The notes under the pieces are model-generated. The model was not told the DNA's origin and searched no databases. It saw nothing but the letters and a program-made list of their open reading frames with translations. Shown piece by piece: positions 46,906-64,000 of a stretch of 64,000 nucleotides of DNA. The position numbers were made by a program, and so were the translations under genes. Source of the DNA: Rubrivivax rivuli. GTDB lineage: Bacteria > Pseudomonadota > Gammaproteobacteria > Burkholderiales > Burkholderiaceae_C. Positions within the stretch are counted from its first letter, which is position 1. Each line of letters begins with the position of its first letter. The stretch lies in the NCBI RefSeq assembly GCF_004016505.1, contig NZ_SACR01000001.1, positions 930,001-994,000 on the forward strand. Direction: 5' to 3'.

Positions 46906-47913
46906 ATGAGCCAAGCCATCGACCTGCGCAGCGACACCGTCACGCTGCCCACGCCTGCCATGCGCGCGGCCATGCACGCCGCGGCGCTGGGCGATGACGT
47001 CTTCGCCGACGACCCCAGCGTCAACGAGCTGCAGGCCAAGATCGCCGCGCTGCTCGGCAAGGAGGCGGCGCTTTTCGTGCCCACCGGCACACAGAGCAAC
47101 CTGTGCGGCCTGATGGCGCACTGCGGCCGCGGCGACGAGTACCTCGTCGGCCAGATGGCCCACACCTACCGCTGGGAAGGCGGCGGCGCCGCGGTGCTGG
47201 GCAGCATCCAGCCGCAGCCGCTGCCGCAGCAGGCGGATGGTTCCATCCTGCTGTCGGACATCGAGGCCAACATCAAGCCCGACGACGCGCACTTCGCGAA
47301 GACGCGGCTGCTGGCGCTGGAGAACACCTGGGGCGGCCAGGTGCTGCCGCTGCCCTACATCGAAGCGGCCACCGCGCTGGCGCGGCGCAAGGGCCTGGCC
47401 ACGCACCTGGACGGCGCGCGCCTGTTCAACGCCGCGGTGGCCAGCGGTGTGCCGGCGCGGCAGATTGCGCAGCACTTCGACAGCGTCTCGGTGTGCTTCA
47501 GCAAGGGCCTGGGCGCACCCGTGGGCTCGGCGCTCGTCGGCCCGAAGGACTTCATCGCCCGCGCGCACCGCGTGCGCAAGATGCTGGGCGGCGGCATGCG
47601 CCAGGCGGGTGTGCTGGCCGCCGCAGCGAGTTACGCGCTCGACCACCACATCGAGCGCCTGGCCGACGACCACGCCAACGCCCGCGCCCTGGCCGAAGGC
47701 CTGGCCGGCCTGCCGGGCGTGACGGTGCAGCCGCCGCAGACCAACATCGTCTTCGTCGACCTTGCGCCCGAGAAAGCACCGGGCGTGGTGGAGCGCCTGC
47801 GCGCTGCCGGCGTGTTGTGCACGGGCCTGTACCGCCTGCGCTTCGTGACGCACCTGAACGTCTCGGCCGACGACATCACCCGCGCCGTGGCCGTGCTGCG
47901 GCAACACCTGTGA
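46906..47913 (+). CDS. ltaE: Low-specificity L-threonine aldolase
   Basis: A 335-residue PLP enzyme that splits threonine and allo-threonine to glycine and acetaldehyde. The fold-type-I signatures are [75 protein letters not shown] and the Schiff-base Lys in [19 protein letters not shown]. The ATG follows the trpG stop by two bases and the gene ends just before trpD, so it is locked into the trp transcript. That placement is unusual. A role in tryptophan or serine/glycine supply is possible but not evident. The true start is set by the trpG junction although the frame is open further upstream. Confidence 0.93.
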   Translation: MSQAIDLRSDTVTLPTPAMRAAMHAAALGDDVFADDPSVNELQAKIAALLGKEAALFVPTGTQSNLCGLMAHCGRGDEYLVGQMAHTYRWEGGGAAVLGSIQPQPLPQQADGSILLSDIEANIKPDDAHFAKTRLLALENTWGGQVLPLPYIEAATALARRKGLATHLDGARLFNAAVASGVPARQIAQHFDSVSVCFSKGLGAPVGSALVGPKDFIARAHRVRKMLGGGMRQAGVLAAAASYALDHHIERLADDHANARALAEGLAGLPGVTVQPPQTNIVFVDLAPEKAPGVVERLRAAGVLCTGLYRLRFVTHLNVSADDITRAVAVLRQHL

Positions 47914-47924
47914 AGGCCCCCACC

Positions 47925-48959
47925 ATGCCCATCAGCAACCACGAGGCGCTCACGCGCGTGATCGAGCACCGCGAGATCTTCCACGACGAGATGCTGGCGC
48001 TGATGCGCCGCATCATGAGCGGCGAGATGAGCCCGGTGATGATGGCCGCGCTGCTGGTGGGCTTGCGCGTGAAGAAGGAGACCATCGGCGAGATCACCGC
48101 TGCGGCGCAGGTGATGCGCGAGTTCTCCACCAAGGTCAACGTGGCCGATCGCACGCATCTGGTCGACATCGTCGGCACGGGCGGCGACGGCTCGCACACC
48201 TTCAACATCAGCACCTGCAGCATGTTCGTGGCGGCGGCCTGCGGTGCGCGCGTCAGCAAACACGGCAACCGCGGTGTCAGCAGCAAGAGCGGCAGCGCCG
48301 ACGTGCTGGAAACGCTGGGTGTGCCGATGACGCTGGCGCCCGAGGCGGTGGCGCGCTGCATCGCCGACACCGGCATCGGTTTCATGTTCGCGCCCAACCA
48401 CCACCCGGCGATGAAAAACGTCGCGCCGGTGCGGCGCGAACTCGGCGTGCGCACGCTCTTCAACATCCTGGGCCCGCTGACCAACCCGGCCGACGCGCCC
48501 AACATCCTGATGGGCGTGTTCCACCCCGATCTGGTGGGCATCCAGGTGCGCGCGCTGCAGCGCCTGGGCGCCGAACACGCGGTGGTGGTCTACGGTCGTG
48601 ACGGCATGGACGAGGTGTCTCTCGGCTCGGCCACGATGGTGGGCGAGTACAAGGACGGTGCCATCCGCGAGTACGAGATCCACCCCGAAGACTTCGGCCT
48701 CACCATGGCCAGCAGCCGCGCGCTGAAGGTCGAGACGCCCGAGCAGTCGCGCGCGCTGATGCAGGCCGTGCTGGACAACGAGCCGGGCCCGGCGCGCGAC
48801 ATCGTCATCCTCAACGCCGGCGTGGCGCTGTACGCCGCGGGCGTGGTGCCCGGCATGGCCGAAGGCGTGGCGGTAGCGCGCGAAGGCATCGCCTCAGGCC
48901 GTGCGCTCGCCAAGCTGCACCAGTTCGTGGCGCGCAGCAAGGAACTGGCCTCGGCATGA
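47925..48959 (+). CDS. trpD: Anthranilate phosphoribosyltransferase
   Basis: A 344-residue enzyme joining anthranilate to PRPP. Family motifs are [20 protein letters not shown] (PRPP loop), [54 protein letters not shown] and [18 protein letters not shown]. The ATG before PISNHEALT is preceded by GAAGG. A GTG five codons upstream overlaps the ltaE stop and is the alternative. It ends overlapping trpC by four bases. Confidence 0.97.
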   Translation: MPISNHEALTRVIEHREIFHDEMLALMRRIMSGEMSPVMMAALLVGLRVKKETIGEITAAAQVMREFSTKVNVADRTHLVDIVGTGGDGSHTFNISTCSMFVAAACGARVSKHGNRGVSSKSGSADVLETLGVPMTLAPEAVARCIADTGIGFMFAPNHHPAMKNVAPVRRELGVRTLFNILGPLTNPADAPNILMGVFHPDLVGIQVRALQRLGAEHAVVVYGRDGMDEVSLGSATMVGEYKDGAIREYEIHPEDFGLTMASSRALKVETPEQSRALMQAVLDNEPGPARDIVILNAGVALYAAGVVPGMAEGVAVAREGIASGRALAKLHQFVARSKELASA

Positions 48960-49744
48960 GCGACATCCTCAACAAGATCGTCGCGGTCAAGCACGAAGAG
49001 CTGGCCGCCGCACGCCAGCGCCGCAGCCTGGCCAGCTGGCGCGAAGAGGCCGAGGCGCGGCGTGACGTGCGGGGTTTCGAGGCTGCGCTGCGCGCGAAGC
49101 TGGTTGCCGGACGCGCCGCGGTGATTGCCGAAGTGAAGAAGGCCAGCCCGAGCAAGGGTGTGTTGCGCGAACAGTTCGTGCCCGCCGAGATCGCCGCCAG
49201 CTACGCCGCCCATGGCGCCGCCTGCCTGAGCGTGCTGACCGACGAGCGTTTCTTCCAGGGCAGCGCCGCCTTCCTGCAGCAGGCCCGCGCCGCCTGCGCG
49301 CTGCCGGTGCTGCGCAAGGACTTCATGGTCGACGAGTACCAGGTGATGGAAGCGCGTGCGCTGGGGGCCGACGCCATCCTGCTCATCGCCGCCTGCCTGA
49401 GCGATGAGCAGATGGCCGACCTGGAAGCTGCCGCGCTGGCCCTGGGCATGGACGTGCTGGTGGAAGTGCACGATGGCGACGAGCTGGACCGTGCGCTGCT
49501 GCTCAAGACGCCACTGCTGGGCATCAACAACCGCAACCTGCGCACCTTCGAGGTGACGCTGGACACCACGCTCGGCCTGCTGCCGCGCGTGCCGGCCGAC
49601 CGGCTGCTCGTCACCGAGTCGGGCATCCTCGGCCGCGCCGACGTGCAGCGCATGCGCGCGGCGCAGGTGCATGCCTTCCTGGTGGGCGAAGCCTTCATGC
49701 GCGCGCCGGAGCCGGGCGTGGCGCTGTCGGCGCTGTTCGATTGA
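48956..49744 (+). CDS. trpC: Indole-3-glycerol phosphate synthase
   Basis: A 262-residue TIM-barrel enzyme closing the indole ring. Motifs are [39 protein letters not shown] (catalytic Lys), [52 protein letters not shown] and [15 protein letters not shown]. It is translationally coupled to trpD (ATGA) and to ung (TTGA). No trpF, trpB or trpA is in the window, so the pathway is split as in other Burkholderiales. Confidence 0.97.
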   Translation: MSDILNKIVAVKHEELAAARQRRSLASWREEAEARRDVRGFEAALRAKLVAGRAAVIAEVKKASPSKGVLREQFVPAEIAASYAAHGAACLSVLTDERFFQGSAAFLQQARAACALPVLRKDFMVDEYQVMEARALGADAILLIAACLSDEQMADLEAAALALGMDVLVEVHDGDELDRALLLKTPLLGINNRNLRTFEVTLDTTLGLLPRVPADRLLVTESGILGRADVQRMRAAQVHAFLVGEAFMRAPEPGVALSALFD

Positions 49745-50478
49745 CGACCGCCTCGAACAGGCTCCAACGCCCGCTGGGCGAGTGGCTGGCGGCTGACCAC
49801 GGCGACTGGCAGCCGCTGGTAGAACGCTGGCGCAACAGCCCGGCCGGGCATGCATTGGTGCGGGCCGTGGATGCGCGGTTGGCCGCCGGCGCAACGGTCT
49901 ACCCCGCCGAGCCGCTGCGAGCGCTGTCGCTGACGCCGCTGTCGCAGGTGCAGGTCGTGATCCTGGGTCAAGACCCGTACCACGGCCCAGGCCAGGCCGA
50001 GGGCCTGGCCTTCTCGGTGCCCGCCGGGCAGAAGCCGCCGCCCAGCCTGCGCAACATCTTCAAGGAACTGCAGCGCGACCTCGGGCTGCCGCCGCCGCTG
50101 CAGCCGTCCTTGCTGCCCTGGGCGCGCCAGGGCGTGCTGCTGCTGAACACCGTGCTGACCGTGGAAGAAGGGGCCGCGGCCAGCCACAGCAAGCTGGGTT
50201 GGCAGGCGCTCACTGATTCCATTTGCCGCATGGCGGCTGACGATCCTGTGCCCAAGGTCTTCATGCTCTGGGGTGCCCACGCCCAGGCGCTGGCGCCGCA
50301 ACTGACAGGCACAGCGCATCGTGTGCTGTGCAGCAACCACCCCTCGCCGCTGTCTGCGTTGCGGCCGCCCGTGCCCTTCATCGGCTGTGGCCACTTCGGG
50401 GAAGCGAACCGCTTCCTGCAGGCCGCCGGCCGGCCGCCGATCAGCTGGGGCTTGGCGGCGGCGCGGCCCGTGTTATAG
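49741..50478 (+). CDS. ung: Uracil-DNA glycosylase
   Basis: A 245-residue family-1 uracil-DNA glycosylase. The water-activating Asp is in [20 protein letters not shown], the uracil-binding segment is [16 protein letters not shown], the Asn pocket [20 protein letters not shown] and the catalytic His/minor-groove loop [12 protein letters not shown]. The TTG start overlaps the trpC stop, so repair and trp genes share a transcript. The 3' end overlaps the promoter of the tRNA-Tyr gene. Confidence 0.95.
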   Translation: MTTASNRLQRPLGEWLAADHGDWQPLVERWRNSPAGHALVRAVDARLAAGATVYPAEPLRALSLTPLSQVQVVILGQDPYHGPGQAEGLAFSVPAGQKPPPSLRNIFKELQRDLGLPPPLQPSLLPWARQGVLLLNTVLTVEEGAAASHSKLGWQALTDSICRMAADDPVPKVFMLWGAHAQALAPQLTGTAHRVLCSNHPSPLSALRPPVPFIGCGHFGEANRFLQAAGRPPISWGLAAARPVL

Positions 50479-50479
50479 T
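50452..50479 (+). promoter_or_regulatory. Promoter of the tRNA-Tyr gene
   Basis: TTGGCG (50452-50457) and TATAGT (50474-50479) are spaced 16 bases and lie 12 bases before the mature tRNA, overlapping the end of ung. This is a good sigma-70 match for a stable-RNA promoter. Confidence 0.7.
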
Positions 50480-50491
50480 CACCGGCTCTCC

Positions 50492-50577
50492 GGAGGGGTG
50501 CCCGAGTGGCTAAAGGGGGCAGACTGTAAATCTGTTGGCTTACGCCTACGCTGGTTCGAATCCAGCCTCCTCCACCA
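50492..50577 (+). tRNA. tRNA-Tyr (GTA)
   Basis: An 86-base class-II tRNA with a long variable arm. The acceptor stem GGAGGGG pairs with CTCCTCC. The anticodon loop CTGTAAA holds GTA. The T-arm GGTTCGAATCC and an encoded CCA are present. It heads the tRNA-tuf cluster. Confidence 0.96.
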
Positions 50578-50635
50578 GAGACTTCTTGCCGTGCAGCCGC
50601 GGCGAGGCCTGCAATCGGTGGCGAGAGTTTGCCGG

Positions 50636-50709
50636 GCGGGAGTAGTTCAATGGCAGAACCTTAGCCTTCCAAGCTAATGACACGGGTTCGATTCCCGTCT
50701 CCCGCTCCA
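50636..50709 (+). tRNA. tRNA-Gly (TCC)
   Basis: A 74-base tRNA. Acceptor GCGGGAG pairs with CTCCCGC. The anticodon loop CTTCCAA contains TCC. The T-arm GGGTTCGATTCCC and the encoded CCA are intact. Confidence 0.96.
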
Positions 50710-50809
50710 CGGCGCCAAGGTTGTTTCTTCAGTTTCGGTAGTTCGGTGTTTTCGTCGTCAAGGGTCTGCTGGTGTTCGGCAGCGCCGTCGCCCGCAGGCC
50801 CTTGACGAT

Positions 50810-50884
<75 letters not shown>

Positions 50885-50927
50885 CTTCTTCTTCGATCCC
50901 ACTTGTCTTAGCCAGGAGCGCAAGGAA

Positions 50928-52118
<1,191 letters not shown>

Positions 52119-52128
52119 GTTTTTCCGC

Positions 52129-52204
52129 AGGGGTGTAGCTCAATTGGTAGAGCGCCGGTTTCCAAAACCGAAGGTCGGGGGTTCGATTCCCTCCGCCCCT
52201 GCCA
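52129..52204 (+). tRNA. tRNA-Trp (CCA)
   Basis: A 76-base tRNA. Acceptor AGGGGTG pairs with CGCCCCT (one U-G). The anticodon loop TTCCAAA contains CCA. The T-arm GGGTTCGATTCCC and the encoded CCA end are intact. It is placed between tuf and secE as in most betaproteobacteria. Confidence 0.97.
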
Positions 52205-52234
52205 CCTGGTAGCCCCGAGTGGCCTTTCACAGCC

Positions 52235-52264
52235 GGCCCGCAGCACTTTTCGGTGCTGCGGGCC
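52235..52264 (+). terminator. Hairpin between tRNA-Trp and secE
   Basis: A perfect 12-bp stem GGCCCGCAGCAC/GTGCTGCGGGCC with loop TTTTCG. Only TT follows, so it is either a weak terminator or an RNA processing signal that frees the tRNA-tuf transcript from secE-nusG. Confidence 0.6.
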
Positions 52265-52322
52265 TTGCGTCTGAATCCGCCGAAGGGCGCCGTCGCTGAC
52301 CGCGACCTACACGCTGGAACCC

Positions 52323-52709
52323 ATGTCCACCCAACCCCAAGTCGAAACCGTCTCCACGGGCGCTGACAAGGCCAAGCTGGCCGGTGCGGCGCTGCTCGTG
52401 CTGGCTTCGATCGTGGCCTTCTACTACCTCGGCAAACAAGACCTGTGGGTGCGCGTCGTCGCCCTGCTGGCCCTGCTGGGGGCGGCCGTGGCGCTGTTTT
52501 TCACCTCCGAATCGGGCAAGCAGCTCATCGCCTTCGGCGCCGATTCGGTGCGCGAGACCAAGAAGGTCGTCTGGCCCACCCGCAAGGAAGCCATGCAGAT
52601 GACCGGCTACGTCTTCGCCTTCGTGGTGGTGATGGCCTTGTTCATGTGGCTCACCGACAAGACGCTCGAGTGGGCGATCTTCGACCTGATCCTGGGTTGG
52701 CGCAGCTGA
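52323..52709 (+). CDS. secE: Preprotein translocase subunit SecE
   Basis: A 128-residue inner-membrane subunit of the SecYEG channel. As in other proteobacteria it has two extra N-terminal spans ([33 protein letters not shown]). The conserved amphipathic helix [20 protein letters not shown] and the third span [20 protein letters not shown] follow. nusG begins ten bases later, forming the usual secE-nusG pair. Confidence 0.97.
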   Translation: MSTQPQVETVSTGADKAKLAGAALLVLASIVAFYYLGKQDLWVRVVALLALLGAAVALFFTSESGKQLIAFGADSVRETKKVVWPTRKEAMQMTGYVFAFVVVMALFMWLTDKTLEWAIFDLILGWRS

Positions 52710-52719
52710 GGCACACACG

Positions 52720-53298
52720 ATGACCGAACAAGTTGACACCGGCGCCGCGCCGGCCGCTGCCCCCTCCACCAAGCGCTGGTACATCGTCCACGCCTACTCG
52801 GGCATGGAAAAGGCCGTCGAGCGCAACCTGCGCGAGCGCATCGACCGCGCCGGCATGCAGGACAAGTTCGGCCGCATCCTCGTGCCCACCGAAGAAGTGG
52901 TGGAACTGAAGAACGGCAAGAAGAGCGTCACCGAGCGCCGCATCTACCCGGGCTACGTGCTCGTGGAGATGGACATGGCCGACGACACCTGGCACCTGGT
53001 GAAGCACACCAGCAAGGTCACCGGTTTCATCGGTGGCGCGCGCAACCGCCCAGCCCCGATCTCTGAAGCCGAGGTCGCCAAGATCGTCAACCAGATGCAA
53101 GAGGGCGTGGACAAGCCGCGCCCAAAGGTCGAGTGGACGGTGGGCGAACTGGTGCGTGTGAAGGAAGGTCCGTTCACCGACTTCAACGGCGCCGTCGAAG
53201 ACGTGAACTACGAGAAGAGCAAGGTCAAGGTCTCGGTCACCATCTTCGGCCGCGCCACCGGCGTCGAGCTCGACTTCGCGCAGGTCGAGAAGATCTGA
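52720..53298 (+). CDS. nusG: Transcription termination/antitermination protein NusG
   Basis: A 192-residue RNA polymerase-binding factor. The NGN domain opens with [20 protein letters not shown] and contains [21 protein letters not shown] linker leads to the KOW domain with [20 protein letters not shown] and [20 protein letters not shown]. It links transcription to Rho and the ribosome. A hairpin lies just after the stop and rplK follows 119 bases on. Confidence 0.98.
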   Translation: MTEQVDTGAAPAAAPSTKRWYIVHAYSGMEKAVERNLRERIDRAGMQDKFGRILVPTEEVVELKNGKKSVTERRIYPGYVLVEMDMADDTWHLVKHTSKVTGFIGGARNRPAPISEAEVAKIVNQMQEGVDKPRPKVEWTVGELVRVKEGPFTDFNGAVEDVNYEKSKVKVSVTIFGRATGVELDFAQVEKI

Positions 53299-53306
53299 GT
53301 TTTTTC

Positions 53307-53339
53307 AACGCAGGCGTGCCCGACCCGGCGCCTGCGTTT
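53307..53339 (+). terminator. Hairpin between nusG and rplK
   Basis: Stem AACGCAGGCG/CGCCTGCGTT with a 12-base loop, followed by a short T-rich stretch (TTTCGTTCGTT) and preceded by TTTTTTC after the nusG stop. It is probably a partial terminator separating secE-nusG from the ribosomal operon. Confidence 0.65.
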
Positions 53340-53417
53340 CGTTCGTTGGTCCGGGTCGTTTGACGAGGAGCTGCACGCGGCATTTGCCCGGCGGCGTTTG
53401 AACTCGAGGAGCCATTC

Positions 53418-53852
53418 ATGGCAAAGAAGATCGTCGGCTTCATCAAGCTGCAAGTACCGGCCGGCAAGGCCAACCCCTCGCCCCCCATCGGCCCTGCCTT
53501 GGGCCAGCGCGGCCTGAACATCATGGAGTTCTGCAAGGCGTTCAACGCCCAGACCCAGCAAGGCTTCGAGATCGGCATGAAGCTGCCCGTGGTCATCACG
53601 GCCTTCGCCGACAAGAGCTTCACCTTCATCATCAAGTCGCCCCCGGCGACCGCGCTGCTGAAGAAGGCCGCCGGCATCACCAAGGGTTCGGGCAAGGCCC
53701 ACCTCGACAAGGTTGGCAAGGTCACGCGCCAGCAGCTCGAAGAGATCGCCAAGATCAAGATGAAGGATCTGAACGCCGCTGACATGGACGGCGCGGTCAA
53801 GATCATCGCGGGCTCGGCCCGTTCGATCGGCCTGATCGTCGAAGGAGTCTGA
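53418..53852 (+). CDS. rplK: 50S ribosomal protein L11
   Basis: A 144-residue ribosomal protein of the GTPase-associated centre. [20 protein letters not shown] and [20 protein letters not shown] form the N-terminal domain; [20 protein letters not shown] forms the RNA-binding C-terminal domain. GAGGAGCC precedes the ATG. It is followed directly by rplA, and in E. coli this pair is repressed by L1 at its leader. Confidence 0.99.
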   Translation: MAKKIVGFIKLQVPAGKANPSPPIGPALGQRGLNIMEFCKAFNAQTQQGFEIGMKLPVVITAFADKSFTFIIKSPPATALLKKAAGITKGSGKAHLDKVGKVTRQQLEEIAKIKMKDLNAADMDGAVKIIAGSARSIGLIVEGV

Positions 53853-53854
53853 AC

Positions 53855-54559
53855 ATGGCCAAGCTCACCAAGAAAGCCAAGGCCCTGCAGGGCAAGGTCG
53901 ACAGCCTGAAGCTGTACCCGCTGGAAGCGGCGCTGAGCCTCGTGAAGGAACACGCCACCGCCAAGTTCGATGAATCCATCGACGTGGCCGTGCAGCTGGG
54001 CGTGGACGCCAAGAAGTCCGACCAGGTGGTGCGTGGCGCCGTCGTGATGCCCGCCGGCACCGGCAAGACCAAGCGCGTGGCCGTGTTCGCCCAGGGCGCC
54101 AAGGCCGAAGAAGCCAAGGCCGCCGGCGCCGACATCGTCGGCATGGACGACCTGGCCGCCGAGATCAAGGCCGGCAAGATGGACTTCGACGTCGTCATCG
54201 CCAGCCCCGACACGATGCGCATCGTCGGTACCCTGGGTCAGGTGCTGGGCCCGCGCGGCCTGATGCCGAACCCGAAAGTCGGTACCGTCACGCCCGACGT
54301 GGCCCAGGCCGTGCGCAACGCCAAGGCCGGCCAGGTGCAGTTCCGTGTCGACAAGGCCGGCATCATCCACGGCACCATCGGCCGCCGCTCGTTCGACGAC
54401 GGCAAGCTGACGGAAAACCTGCGTGCGCTGATCGACGCCCTGAACAAGGCCAAGCCGGCCAGCAGCAAGGGTGTCTACCTGCGCAAGGTAGCCGTGTCTT
54501 CGACCATGGGCGTGGGCGTTCGCGTCGACACCTCGTCGATCAACGCCGCTGCGGCCTGA
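53855..54559 (+). CDS. rplA: 50S ribosomal protein L1
   Basis: A 234-residue protein of the ribosomal L1 stalk and translational repressor of rplKA. Signatures are [60 protein letters not shown] and [20 protein letters not shown]. It starts two bases after rplK. The 283 bases downstream form the L10 leader region. Confidence 0.99.
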   Translation: MAKLTKKAKALQGKVDSLKLYPLEAALSLVKEHATAKFDESIDVAVQLGVDAKKSDQVVRGAVVMPAGTGKTKRVAVFAQGAKAEEAKAAGADIVGMDDLAAEIKAGKMDFDVVIASPDTMRIVGTLGQVLGPRGLMPNPKVGTVTPDVAQAVRNAKAGQVQFRVDKAGIIHGTIGRRSFDDGKLTENLRALIDALNKAKPASSKGVYLRKVAVSSTMGVGVRVDTSSINAAAA

Positions 54560-54644
54560 TCGAACTTGAATGAAGGCGGCGCGCGAGTCTGGCGCGCTGC
54601 TGTATGAATTGGTGGGCCGCTGGCAGTTCGCTGCTGGTGGGCCA

Positions 54645-54740
54645 TCCAAGACCGCTGGTGGGTGAAGCGCGCAAGCGCCAGCCCGTAATCGAGAGCAAGG
54701 CCGAAAGGCGCTGCTCGAAGCCAGCGCAGATGGCGGTCCC
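54645..54740 (+). ncRNA. L10-leader-like RNA upstream of rplJ
   Basis: The rplA-rplJ gap holds GACCGC (54650-54655) pairing with GCGGTC (54733-54738). Inside the stem come CTGGTG near the 5' side and CCAGCGCAGATGGC near the 3' side, resembling the conserved kink-turn and L10-binding ends of the known L10 leader (AAGACCGCTGGTG ... CGTAGACGG-type). Binding of the L10-L12 complex there represses rplJL translation. The remaining bases of this gap (54560-54644 and 54741-54842) show no gene. Confidence 0.65.
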
Positions 54741-54842
54741 GCTGCAAAGGTTCTCTGAGAGGGGTTCCCGAACAGCAAGGCTGCTGAATCCGGGTGTGCC
54801 TGCGCCGCGAGGCAAGGGCACGTTTTGTGTGAGGAACAGACC

Positions 54843-55370
54843 TTGAGTCTCAATAAAAGCGAGAAGGCTGCCGTGGTCACGGAGGTGTCGGCGCAAGCCG
54901 CACGTTCGCAGACGCTGGCGTTGGCCGAGTACCGTGGCCTCACCGTGGAAAGCCTGAACAAGCTGCGCGTCGATGCGCGGTCCAAGGGTGTGTACCTTCA
55001 CGTGCTGAAGAACACCCTGGCCCGTCGCGCCGTTGCCGGCACCCCGTTCGAGGTGGCCCAGGGTGCCATGGTCGGTCCGCTGATCTACGGCTTTTCCGAA
55101 GATGCCGTGGCCGCGGCGAAAGTCATCAGTGACTTCGCCAAGACCAACGACAAGCTCGTCATCAAGGGCGGCGCCTACGCCGGCAAGGCACTCACGGTCG
55201 ACGGCGTCAAAGCCCTGGCCGCGATCCCGAGCCGCGAAGTGCTGATCGCCCAGGTGGCCGGCCTGCTGAAGTCGCCGATCCAGCGCATGGCTGGCGTGCT
55301 GGCTGCAGTGGCCGAAAAGCGCGGTGGCGGTGCAACGGCGGAAGCCGAAGCCGCAGCGCCCGCAGCTTGA
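54843..55370 (+). CDS. rplJ: 50S ribosomal protein L10
   Basis: A 175-residue stalk base protein that carries the L7/L12 dimers. The N terminus [20 protein letters not shown] follows a TTG start with GAGGAA seven bases ahead; an upstream in-frame TTG at 54825 would add six unlikely residues. [20 protein letters not shown] and [20 protein letters not shown] are typical. The Ala-rich C terminus ([15 protein letters not shown]) is the flexible L12-binding tail. Use of TTG fits translational control by the upstream leader. Confidence 0.96.
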   Translation: MSLNKSEKAAVVTEVSAQAARSQTLALAEYRGLTVESLNKLRVDARSKGVYLHVLKNTLARRAVAGTPFEVAQGAMVGPLIYGFSEDAVAAAKVISDFAKTNDKLVIKGGAYAGKALTVDGVKALAAIPSREVLIAQVAGLLKSPIQRMAGVLAAVAEKRGGGATAEAEAAAPAA

Positions 55371-55414
55371 TCCAGCATCCCCCTTTCAGAATCAATCGTT
55401 TCGAGGAACCCCAA

Positions 55415-55792
55415 ATGGCATTCGATAAAGACGCTTTCCTGTCCGCCATGGACAGCATGTCGGTGATGGAACTCAATGACCTGGTCAAGGCCATTGAAGA
55501 GAAGTTCGGCGTGTCCGCCGCAGCCATGGCCGCCCCGGCCGCTGGTGGCGGTGGCGCTGCTGCCCCGGCCGCTGAAGAGAAGACCGAATTCAACGTGATC
55601 CTTCTGGACGCTGGCGCCCAGAAGGTCTCGGTCATCAAGGCCGTGCGCGAACTGACGGGCCTGGGCCTGAAGGAAGCCAAGGACCTGGTGGACGGCGCTC
55701 CGAAGCCCGTCAAGGAAGCCATCCCCAAGGCCGACGCCGAAGCCGCTCTGAAGAAGCTGGTGGACGCTGGCGCCAAGGCCGAGATCAAGTAA
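55415..55792 (+). CDS. rplL: 50S ribosomal protein L7/L12
   Basis: A 125-residue acidic stalk protein. The N-terminal dimerisation domain ([31 protein letters not shown]) is followed by an Ala/Gly/Pro hinge ([20 protein letters not shown]) and the factor-binding C-terminal domain ([40 protein letters not shown]). The open frame begins 16 codons earlier, but CGAGGAACC and family alignment fix the ATG used. Confidence 0.99.
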   Translation: MAFDKDAFLSAMDSMSVMELNDLVKAIEEKFGVSAAAMAAPAAGGGGAAAPAAEEKTEFNVILLDAGAQKVSVIKAVRELTGLGLKEAKDLVDGAPKPVKEAIPKADAEAALKKLVDAGAKAEIK

Positions 55793-55799
55793 GTCCAAC

Positions 55800-55849
55800 G
55801 GGCGAGTCTCGCGAGAGACTCGCCCCATTCGCTGTTCGAGAACAGCGAA
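55800..55849 (+). terminator. Tandem hairpins after rplL (attenuator)
   Basis: Two perfect hairpins in a row: GGGCGAGTCTC-GCGA-GAGACTCGCCC (55800-55825) and TTCGCTGTTC-GA-GAACAGCGAA (55828-55849). There is no U run. In enterics this junction holds an attenuator and RNase III site that lowers rpoBC expression relative to rplJL; this pair is a good counterpart. Confidence 0.75.
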
Positions 55850-55860
55850 CGAAGTCCATC

Positions 55861-55960
55861 AAGGACTGCCGCGGAACCGGCTTCGCCGGGCCGCAGGCAG
55901 AGCCCCCTCGGGGGGTGGCGAGGACGCCGGCGCAGCCGGCCCCGCAGCCTGGGGGCTTCG
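55861..55960. repeat. REP-like intergenic palindromic element before rpoB
   Basis: Three nested palindromes: CCGGC-TTC-GCCGG (55877-55889), CCCCCTCGGGGG (55903-55914) and GCCGGC-GCA-GCCGGC (55925-55939). This looks like the dispersed intergenic palindromes common in related Burkholderiales, recalled from experience rather than searched. The rest of the 423-base rplL-rpoB spacer shows another hairpin CTCGGGC/GCCCGAG (56061-56079) but no gene. Confidence 0.6.
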
Positions 55961-56215
55961 TTCAGTGTTCTCTGATCCGACTGCAGAGAACGGGTTTGGT
56001 CGGACTGAGGTGCAATGCCTCGGTTGTCCGCCAGCGACGGGTAGTGGCCCGTCACCAGACCTCGGGCGCAAGGCCCGAGTCGGCGAGAGTCTTCGGAGAG
56101 AACCTGCCTCTTGACTGAGGCGGGGCCGCGCAGGCGGACACCGGGGGCTCGAGCCAGCCAGTCGCCGCAGATCGCATGCCTAGGCCAGGTGTGCGTTCTC
56201 GACACGGAGAGTTCA

Positions 56216-60337
<4,122 letters not shown>

Positions 60338-60348
60338 GGAGCCGACGC

Positions 60349-64000
<3,652 letters not shown>

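Overview
The window is a high-GC chromosomal segment from a betaproteobacterium, most likely of the order Burkholderiales (Rubrivivax/Leptothrix/Ideonella-like). The evidence is the gene order tRNA-Tyr/Gly/Thr-tuf-tRNA-Trp-secE-nusG-rplKA-rplJL-rpoBC, the gph-trpE-trpG-trpD-trpC block, and the protein families seen (NhaR-type LysR regulator, one-piece indolepyruvate oxidoreductase, Gcr-type membrane protein). I see no prophage, insertion sequence, CRISPR array or plasmid function. Almost all of the DNA is coding, and the many long antisense open frames are GC-codon shadows.

Layout. (1) 2-8126, minus strand: an eight-gene envelope redox operon. In transcription order it encodes an ApbE flavin transferase, a very large tri-haem lipoprotein related to the hydrazine synthase alpha subunit (HzsA-related), a small haem-motif lipoprotein, two outer-membrane beta-barrel proteins (one with an SH3 domain), a TlpA-like thioredoxin, a tiny DUF4266 lipoprotein ending in Gly-Cys-Gly-Cys-Asn, and a DUF3570 barrel. 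This is the best candidate for a poorly described system. (2) 8490-13944: a LytS/LytTR-type two-component system with a small membrane protein, divergent from an ECF sigma factor, a membrane-anchored partner and an exported protein. (3) 14113-19043: a BTAD/AAA ATPase/TPR regulator, an NhaR-like LysR regulator and an IscR-like regulator without Fe-S ligands. (4) 19138-23088: a TRAP transporter whose large permease carries a KEPPAEGG tandem repeat. (5) 23284-30237: three YceI proteins with cytochrome b561, then a Nudix hydrolase and a one-piece indolepyruvate:ferredoxin oxidoreductase opposite an Lrp regulator.

(6) 31039-43197: a degenerate GGDEF protein, a Gcr-type membrane protein, apaG, rpe, a second Lrp regulator, an AP2-like duplicated protein, a saccharopine-dehydrogenase-like enzyme, a propeller-sensor diguanylate cyclase and an S9 peptidase. 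(7) 43194-50478: gph, a chalcone-isomerase-fold protein, and the trp block trpE-trpG-ltaE-trpD-trpC-ung. A probable unannotated trp leader peptide with a Trp-Pro-Trp run precedes trpE. (8) 50492-64000: tRNAs and the translation/transcription core (tuf to rpoC, with rpoC cut by the window end), including an L10-leader-like RNA and a hairpin-rich rplL-rpoB spacer.

How the parts fit. Region 1 reads as one periplasm/outer-membrane electron-transfer or metal-handling machine: ApbE (flavin), TlpA (thiol), haem lipoproteins and barrels in one tightly overlapped transcript. Regions 7-8 are housekeeping. Starts were moved from the longest open frame wherever a ribosome-binding site, a stop-start overlap or family knowledge argued for it. 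Function calls rest on reading the protein sequences; no database search was possible.
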